From Streptococcus infantis (GTDB lineage: Bacteria; Bacillota; Bacilli; Lactobacillales; Streptococcaceae), in the NCBI RefSeq assembly GCF_021497965.1, contig NZ_CP046525.1, forward strand, positions 868,001-932,000: a DNA stretch of 64,000 nucleotides. The letters are read 5' to 3'. The translations under genes were made by a program, and so were the position numbers. Below, piece after piece: positions 58,469 to 64,000 of this stretch. How positions within the stretch are numbered: position 1 is the first letter of the stretch; every line of letters begins with the position of its first letter. The notes under the pieces are model-generated. The model ran no database searches and was not told the DNA's origin. It saw only the letters and a program-made list of their open reading frames with translations.

Positions 58469-60292
58469 TTATTCTTCATCCATACTCAAAACGCTAAGGA
58501 AGGCCTCTTGAGGAACTTCTACTGATCCAATAGCTTTCATGCGCTTTTTACCAGCCTTTTGTTTTTCAAGAAGTTTACGTTTACGAGAAACGTCACCACC
58601 ATAACACTTGGCAAGAACGTTCTTACGAAGGGCTTTGATATCTGTACGAGCTACAATCTTGTGTCCAATTGCAGCTTGAATTGGAACTTCAAATTGTTGA
58701 CGAGGAATGATTTTCTTAAGTTTATCTACGATAAGTTTCCCACGTTCATAAGCAAAATCTTTGTGAACGATAAAGCTAAGGGCATCGACCTTGTCTCCAT
58801 TGAGAAGGATATCCATTTTGACCAGTTTAGATGGGCGGTACTCTGACAATTCGTAGTCAAAGCTTGCATACCCACGCGTCGAAGACTTGAGCTTATCAAA
58901 GAAGTCAAAGACGATTTCAGCAAGCGGAATTTGATAGATAACATTCACACGATTGTCATCAATATAGTCCATGGTCACAAAGTCCCCACGCTTGCGCTGA
59001 GCTAGTTCCATTACTGCTCCAACGAATTCTTGTGGTACCATGATTTGTGCCTTTACATATGGTTCTTCAATGGTCGCAATCTTTGTAGGATCAGGAAACT
59101 CAGATGGGTTCGATACATCCATAGATTCACCATCTGTCTGATTAACCTTGTAGATAACGGATGGTGCAGTCATGATAAGATCGATGTTAAACTCACGTTC
59201 CAAACGTTCCTGAATAACATCCATATGAAGTAATCCAAGGAAACCACAACGGAAACCAAATCCGAGTGCTTGAGATGTTTCTGGTTCAAACTGCAAACTA
59301 GCATCATTGAGTTGCAATTTTTCAAGGGCTTCACGAAGATCGTTATATTTATTTGACTCAATTGGATAGAGACCTGCAAAGACCATGGGGTTCATTTGCT
59401 TGTAGCCGTCTAGTGGCTCTGAAGCAGGATACGACGCCAAGGTAACTGTATCACCGACACGAGTATCCTGAACAGTCTTGATAGACGCTGCAATGTAACC
59501 AACATCACCAGTTGCAAGGAAATCACGTCCTACTGCTTTAGGTGTGAAGATTCCGACTTCAGTAACGTCAAAGGTTTTACCATTGCTCATGAGCTGGATC
59601 TTATCGCCAGGTTTGACTACTCCATCCATGACACGAACTTGGAGGATAACACCACGATAGGCATCGTATACTGAGTCGAAAATTAGGGCTTTTAATGGTG
59701 CTGAAACATCACCGGTTGGAGCAGGAACTTTCTCTACGATTTGCTCAAGAATTTCTTCAATACCGATACCAGCTTTGGCTGATGCTAAGACTGCTTCGCT
59801 AGCATCTAGACCAATCACATCTTCAATTTCAGTACGGACGCGCTCGGGATCTGCTGCAGGCAAATCAATCTTATTGATGACTGGAAGGATTTCCAAATCA
59901 TTATCCAAAGCAAGGTAAACGTTAGCTAGTGTTTGAGCCTCAATCCCTTGGGCGGCATCGACTACCAAGATAGCACCCTCACAAGCGGCAAGAGAACGTG
60001 ACACCTCATAAGTAAAGTCCACGTGTCCTGGTGTGTCAATCAAATGAAAGATATAAGTTTCACCGTCTTTAGCAGTATAGTTCAATTCAATAGCATTAAG
60101 CTTAATGGTAATCCCACGTTCACGCTCAAGATCCATGCTATCCAGAAGTTGAGCTTGCATTTCTCGGCTAGAAACTGTTTCTGTCTTTTCTAAAATACGG
60201 TCTGCTAGCGTTGATTTCCCGTGGTCAATATGGGCAATAATAGAGAAGTTCCGAATCTTCTCCTGTCGTTTTTTCAATTCTTCTACGTTCAT
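58469..60292 (-). CDS. lepA: Elongation factor 4 (LepA)
   Basis: Ribosome-bound GTPase that acts in initiation or back-translocation. 607 aa. G1 [14 protein letters not shown] is at residues 20-33, DTPGHVDF (G3) near residue 85, and [13 protein letters not shown] (G4) near residue 139. The LepA-specific C-terminus [35 protein letters not shown] and [14 protein letters not shown] is complete. AAAGGAAGAG precedes the ATG. Its promoter is at 60321-60349. I see no clear terminator before the lipoprotein 2 promoter. Confidence 0.98.
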   Translation of the reverse strand: MNVEELKKRQEKIRNFSIIAHIDHGKSTLADRILEKTETVSSREMQAQLLDSMDLERERGITIKLNAIELNYTAKDGETYIFHLIDTPGHVDFTYEVSRSLAACEGAILVVDAAQGIEAQTLANVYLALDNDLEILPVINKIDLPAADPERVRTEIEDVIGLDASEAVLASAKAGIGIEEILEQIVEKVPAPTGDVSAPLKALIFDSVYDAYRGVILQVRVMDGVVKPGDKIQLMSNGKTFDVTEVGIFTPKAVGRDFLATGDVGYIAASIKTVQDTRVGDTVTLASYPASEPLDGYKQMNPMVFAGLYPIESNKYNDLREALEKLQLNDASLQFEPETSQALGFGFRCGFLGLLHMDVIQERLEREFNIDLIMTAPSVIYKVNQTDGESMDVSNPSEFPDPTKIATIEEPYVKAQIMVPQEFVGAVMELAQRKRGDFVTMDYIDDNRVNVIYQIPLAEIVFDFFDKLKSSTRGYASFDYELSEYRPSKLVKMDILLNGDKVDALSFIVHKDFAYERGKLIVDKLKKIIPRQQFEVPIQAAIGHKIVARTDIKALRKNVLAKCYGGDVSRKRKLLEKQKAGKKRMKAIGSVEVPQEAFLSVLSMDEE

Positions 60293-60320
60293 GATTCTCT
60301 TCCTTTCAGGGTATCTATTA

Positions 60321-60349
60321 ATTATAAAATGTTTTTAATATTTTGACAA
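60321..60349 (-). promoter_or_regulatory. Promoter of lepA
   Basis: Minus strand TTGTCA (60344-60349), 17-base spacer, TATAAT (60321-60326). Confidence 0.75.
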
Positions 60350-60370
60350 GACTATACCCTGCTAGGAGTA

Positions 60371-61099
60371 CTAATCTTCAGCAATAAAGCCATCATTTTC
60401 GATGAAATAGCGGTCAGTCATACCTTGGTCAGTAAAGACAATACCGTGGAGGACACCGCCATAAACAGCTCCTCCATCCATTCCAATCTTACCGTCTTCT
60501 GTAATCCAAAGTTCCGCAGTACCGCGTTCTTGATTCAGTAGACCATAGACTGGTGTATGTCCAAAGACAATCGTTTTACCAGTATGATTAGCTGCTTCGT
60601 GGAATGGTTTTCTGAGCCAAACTTTCTTGTAATCTGTAGTATCATGCCAGTCATCCAAAGTCAAATCAATGCCAGCATGAACGAAGATATACTTATCTGT
60701 TTCAATCACAAAAGGCATCTGACGGATAAACTCCACTAAGTCAGCTGCTTCAGTTTCAACACGCTTAGCATCTGCTACACCATCTACTGGTGCATCCAAT
60801 GGGCGACCTAGAATAGAATTAATAGTTGTATCCCCACCATTACGACGATAGTGGTCATAACTTTCTTCAGGGTTATCCAACCAAGTTAAAAACATATACT
60901 CATGGTTCCCTGACAAGCAAATAGCTCCCTGATTGTCAACCAAGTCTTTGACCATTTCTAGAACTCGGCGACTATCTTCACCTCTATCAATCAAATCGCC
61001 CAAAAAGAGTAATTGAGTCTTTCCATCCCATGTTTTTAGAAGGTCCTCGAGCATTCCTGCTTTCCCATGGACATCTCCAATAACATAATAGTCTGTCAT
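60371..61099 (-). CDS. Metallophosphoesterase (serine/threonine phosphatase-like)
   Basis: 242 aa. The calcineurin-type phosphatase motifs are in order: VIGDVHG (residues 7-13), FLGDLIDRGEDS (near residue 33), LSGNHEYM (near residue 63), FVHAGI and VFGHTPV (near residue 185). These supply the two-metal ligands. The family includes PrpA-like protein phosphatases and diadenosine tetraphosphatases; the sequence cannot separate them. Its start is adjacent to the recN stop, so it is the last gene of tlyA-argR-recN. Confidence 0.88.
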   Translation of the reverse strand: MTDYYVIGDVHGKAGMLEDLLKTWDGKTQLLFLGDLIDRGEDSRRVLEMVKDLVDNQGAICLSGNHEYMFLTWLDNPEESYDHYRRNGGDTTINSILGRPLDAPVDGVADAKRVETEAADLVEFIRQMPFVIETDKYIFVHAGIDLTLDDWHDTTDYKKVWLRKPFHEAANHTGKTIVFGHTPVYGLLNQERGTAELWITEDGKIGMDGGAVYGGVLHGIVFTDQGMTDRYFIENDGFIAED

Positions 61100-62767
61100 T
61101 TATTTCTCCTTACTTTGCAACAATTCTCTCGCTTGACTAAGTGCTGCTTCAGTTACATTTTCACCTGCCAACATCTTAGCAACTTCTTCCACTCTTTCAT
61201 CAACTGTTAACAAGCGAACGGTTGAAACGGTTGAATGCTCATTGCTAATCTTTTCAATGAAGAACTGATAATCAGCGATAGCGATGACTTGAGGAAGATG
61301 CGAAATAGCTAGAACTTGGCCATGCTGACCAATCTTATGAATTTTCTGTGCGATTGCTTGAGCTACACGACCTGAAACTCCTGTGTCTACCTCATCAAAA
61401 ACAATGCTCGTCTTACCTTCCTTACGAGAAAAGGCAGACTTAATAGCCAACATCAAACGAGATAACTCACCACCAGAAGCTACTTTTACTAATGGTTTAA
61501 AGTCTTCTCCAGGGTTGGTTGAAATATAAAATTCAACACTCTCATTCCCTTCACGACTGAATTTTCCTTTAGTAAACTGAACCTGAAATCGAGCCTTGTC
61601 CATATAAAGGTCTTTAAGCTCTTGTTGAATCTCAATTTCTAATTGTTGAGCTAAGTTGTGGCGAGCAGATGCAAGTTTACTTGCTAAATCAACCAGACTT
61701 ACTTCTAATTGCTTGAGTTCTGCTTCCATATCTTCTGAAGAAAGATTATTACCAGTAAGTAAATTGTATTCTTCAGTTATTTTTGCAAAGTATAACAAGA
61801 CATCATCGACATTTCCACCATACTTACGTGTAATGGCATGTATGAGATCTAAACGACTCTCAATCTGCATCAAGCGATTGCCGTCAAAATCTAAATCTTC
61901 GATAATATCCTCTAAACGTTTGGTGACATCTTCTAATGCATAATAAGATTCTGATAAAGAAGTTGATATTTCACGGTACTCAGCATCATACTCTTCTAAA
62001 CTTTCCATGTCATTCATAGCAGAACGCACGTTAGCCAGACTTGAAAATTCTTCATTATCTAGCATGGTATAAGCATTAGTTAGCGTATCAGCAATATTTT
62101 TATGATTCAGAAGTTTATCGCGTTCTTGATTGAGTTTGAGGTCTTCACCTGGCTGTAATGCTGCAGATTCAATCTCTGCCATTTGAAATTCCAACATCTC
62201 AATACGAGCCTTGTGTTCCTCTTGATTTTTCTTAATCTCAAGAAGTTGCTTGCGCATTTGACGGTAGGCATCAAAGTTGGTCTGATAAGATTGCTTCAGT
62301 TCAAGAAAATCTGTATCACCAAACTCATCCAGCATCTGAATATGTAATTGTGGACGCATTAACTCTTCTTGATCATGCTGACCATGAATGTCGACTAGAT
62401 GTTGTCCTATTGCGCGTAGAACAGAAAGATTGACCATCTGTCCATTAACTCGACTAACACTGCGCCCGTTTTGTAAAATTTCACGACGAATGATGATTTC
62501 ATCACCTAAATCGATACCTTGCTCATCAAAAATCTCTTGAAGGGGGAGACTATTTTCGATTGAGAAAAGACCTTCGATTTCTGCTTTAGGTACACCATGA
62601 CGAATGACATCTGTTGTTGCTCTGGCTCCCAGCATCATGTTCATAGCATCGATGATGATAGACTTCCCAGCACCAGTTTCCCCAGTAAGAACGGTCATTC
62701 CTTTCTCAAAATTAAGTGAAATAGCCTCAATGATGGCAAAGTTTTTAATTGAAATTTCAAGTAACAT
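61100..62767 (-). CDS. recN: DNA repair protein RecN
   Basis: SMC-like ATPase that gathers DNA ends early in break repair. 555 aa. Walker A TGETGAGKSIIIDAM is at residues 29-43. A long central coiled coil has two helices separated by a hinge (residues about 150-360), with signature SGGELSRLMLAI near residue 435 and Walker B TSIVFDEVDTGVSG near residue 460. The start at 62767 lies 6 bases after argR. The argR-recN-tlyA arrangement is conserved in Firmicutes. Confidence 0.96.
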   Translation of the reverse strand: MLLEISIKNFAIIEAISLNFEKGMTVLTGETGAGKSIIIDAMNMMLGARATTDVIRHGVPKAEIEGLFSIENSLPLQEIFDEQGIDLGDEIIIRREILQNGRSVSRVNGQMVNLSVLRAIGQHLVDIHGQHDQEELMRPQLHIQMLDEFGDTDFLELKQSYQTNFDAYRQMRKQLLEIKKNQEEHKARIEMLEFQMAEIESAALQPGEDLKLNQERDKLLNHKNIADTLTNAYTMLDNEEFSSLANVRSAMNDMESLEEYDAEYREISTSLSESYYALEDVTKRLEDIIEDLDFDGNRLMQIESRLDLIHAITRKYGGNVDDVLLYFAKITEEYNLLTGNNLSSEDMEAELKQLEVSLVDLASKLASARHNLAQQLEIEIQQELKDLYMDKARFQVQFTKGKFSREGNESVEFYISTNPGEDFKPLVKVASGGELSRLMLAIKSAFSRKEGKTSIVFDEVDTGVSGRVAQAIAQKIHKIGQHGQVLAISHLPQVIAIADYQFFIEKISNEHSTVSTVRLLTVDERVEEVAKMLAGENVTEAALSQARELLQSKEK

Positions 62768-62773
62768 AAGGTC

Positions 62774-63205
62774 CTACCACTTTTTAACTTGCTCTACAAT
62801 TTCTACAGCTGCTTCTTCAGTTCGTGCTACAATTAAAATTGAATTATCATCTGCTAAACAGCTAAAAATCTTATCTGAAAATGTTTGGGTTAATTGACTT
62901 TTAACAAAAATTGAATTTCCAGGAATGACATCCAAATTGATGAGATTTCCCATTCGTTCAAAACTTTCAATATTGTTCTCAGCCAACTGTAAACTTTTGA
63001 CTACTGACTTTGGTAATTCGTAGACATAAGTATTGTCTTTCAATGGGATTTTTACAATTCCTAGTTCTTTGATATCTCTAGATACAGTTGCTTGAGTAGC
63101 GGAGATACCTGCTTCTTTTAAATGTTCAACGATTTCTTCCTGAGTACCGATTTGATAATCAGTCACAAATCTTCTAATCTTCTCAAGTCTCTCTTTTTTA
63201 TTCAT
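62774..63205 (-). CDS. argR: ArgR-family transcriptional regulator
   Basis: 143 aa. The N-terminal winged helix has TQEEIVEHLKEAGISATQAT, followed by VSRDIKELGIVKIP. The C-terminal oligomerisation and Arg-binding domain has GNSIFVKSQL and a DDNSILIVARTEEA segment. The usual GTxAGDDT arginine site is altered here (CLADDNSILI), so effector response may differ. Streptococci often have several ArgR/AhrC paralogues, and this one sits with recN. It overlaps the tlyA stop by 8 bases. Confidence 0.9.
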   Translation of the reverse strand: MNKKERLEKIRRFVTDYQIGTQEEIVEHLKEAGISATQATVSRDIKELGIVKIPLKDNTYVYELPKSVVKSLQLAENNIESFERMGNLINLDVIPGNSIFVKSQLTQTFSDKIFSCLADDNSILIVARTEEAAVEIVEQVKKW

Positions 63206-64000
63206 CTTTAAACTCTCTATGTGCTTTTTCTACTAGTGGTTCTATTTCAGAAACCACCTGATTACTTGCGTGTTCTTCCTTACGTAAATAAGCAAGAAAC
63301 TCAATATTACCGTGGCCGCCTTGTATAGGTGAAAAATCCAATCCTAAAACGGAAAATCCTTCTTTGACCGCCATTTCTGTTACCGTTTCTAAAACATTTT
63401 TGTGAACCTTAGCATCTCTAATAATCCCATTTTTCCCAATTTGTTCTCGACCGGCTTCGAACTGTGGTTTTATGAGGGCAACAACTTGTCCTTGATCAGC
63501 TAAGACTCTATGTAGAGCTGGAAGGATGAGACTCAATGATATAAAACTCACGTCAATACTTGCAAAGCTTGGCTCTTCTTCAAAATCAGTCTTTTCAGCA
63601 TAACGAAAATTAAACTGCTCCATACTAACAACACGAGAGTCTTGGCGTAATTTCCAAGCAAGCTGATTGGTTCCGACATCAACTGCATAAACTAATTTTG
63701 CTCCATTTTGAAGCATGACATCCGTAAAGCCTCCTGTTGAAGCTCCAATATCAATGGTCGTTTTACCTTCAACTGATATGTCAAAATTTTCCAAGGCTTT
63801 CTCAAGTTTCAAACCTCCTCGGCTCACATACTTAAGCTTCTCACCCTTGAGTTTTAATTCAGTATCATCTGGGATTTTTTCTCCTGGTTTATCAAAACGC
63901 TCACCATTTAGAACAGCAACAACCAAACCAGCCATAACGCCACGCTTAGCTTGTTCTCTCGTTTCAAATAAACCTTGTTTGTAGGCAAGTACATCTACTC
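63198..64000 (-). CDS. tlyA: TlyA family rRNA 2'-O-methyltransferase / hemolysin-like protein, start beyond the window
   Basis: The frame is open to the right edge: residues VDVLAYKQGLFETREQAKRG precede the internal ATG at 63935, so the true start is a few codons outside. The N-terminal S4-like RNA-binding domain is VVAVLNGERFDKPGEKIPDD. The Rossmann methyltransferase has TIDIGASTGGFTDVMLQNGA near residue 85 and later DVSFISLSLILP and KPQFE (the K-D-K-E type residues). TlyA proteins 2'-O-methylate rRNA; the hemolysin name is historical. About 267 residues are visible. It is coupled to argR. Confidence 0.92.
   Translation of the reverse strand, partial: VDVLAYKQGLFETREQAKRGVMAGLVVAVLNGERFDKPGEKIPDDTELKLKGEKLKYVSRGGLKLEKALENFDISVEGKTTIDIGASTGGFTDVMLQNGAKLVYAVDVGTNQLAWKLRQDSRVVSMEQFNFRYAEKTDFEEEPSFASIDVSFISLSLILPALHRVLADQGQVVALIKPQFEAGREQIGKNGIIRDAKVHKNVLETVTEMAVKEGFSVLGLDFSPIQGGHGNIEFLAYLRKEEHASNQVVSEIEPLVEKAHREFKDE

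Overview
This 64 kb window reads as chromosome of a Mitis-group Streptococcus (S. mitis, S. oralis, S. infantis or S. pneumoniae-like). Three things support this. It encodes a choline-binding LytB glucosaminidase, which implies choline-decorated teichoic acid. It carries the streptococcal RexAB helicase-nuclease, MacP and a complete lac/tagatose cluster. The gene groups glmU-Nudix-macP-mtnN, nrdHEF, lacABCD-lacTFEG and lepA-recN-argR-tlyA match pneumococcal neighbourhoods as I remember them. Coding density is high, base composition is AT-rich, and most units are bounded by clear hairpin-plus-T terminators. I saw no tRNA, rRNA, CRISPR array, prophage or insertion sequence.

Layout. 1-5.2 kb holds a MATE exporter cut by the left edge, pyrC, mutX, ung, a DUF4336 protein, a small unknown protein and a HAD phosphatase. 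5.2-14.3 kb is a cell-surface island: an LPXTG adhesin with twelve 30-bp repeats, lytB, a three-gene operon (membrane protein, phosphodiester-glycosidase-like protein, and a glycosyltransferase-GtrA gene broken by an in-frame TGA), and a second LPXTG protein with a Thr-rich stalk. 14.4-22 kb holds a YkgJ-type Cys-cluster protein and rexAB. 22-32.6 kb holds housekeeping and envelope genes: a CPBP protease, a Cof phosphatase, a SemiSWEET, pcrA, the glmU-Nudix-macP-mtnN operon, a GH25 muramidase, and a DUF368 (PopT-type) lipid-carrier translocase with YbaK and a histidine phosphatase. 32.7-44.6 kb holds lysS, fhs, coaB-coaC-ECF S component, udk, ptsHI and nrdHEF.

44.7-56.8 kb is one sugar-utilisation locus: lacR, then (opposite strand) galactitol/galactose-type PTS EIIABC, an aldose epimerase, lacABCD, lacT, lacFE and lacG. 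Lactose enters as lactose-6-P and is split by LacG. Galactose entering by PTS would give galactose-6-P. Both would be degraded by LacABCD through tagatose-6-P, with PTS phosphate supplied by the ptsHI genes also present. The control layers are visible: AT-rich LacR-like operators at three promoters, cre-like sites, and a LacT RAT overlapping a terminator. 57-64 kb holds two tandem paralogous lipoproteins, lepA, a metallophosphatase, recN, argR and tlyA, which runs off the right edge.

The most unusual observations are five successive hairpins in the lacE-lacG spacer, a probable leaderless coaB transcript, paired NrdR boxes at 42 bp spacing, the nonsense-interrupted glycosyltransferase, and the two Thr-rich stalk proteins. 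I found no clearly new multi-gene system. The surface island at 5-14 kb and the lacE-lacG spacer are the best places to look.
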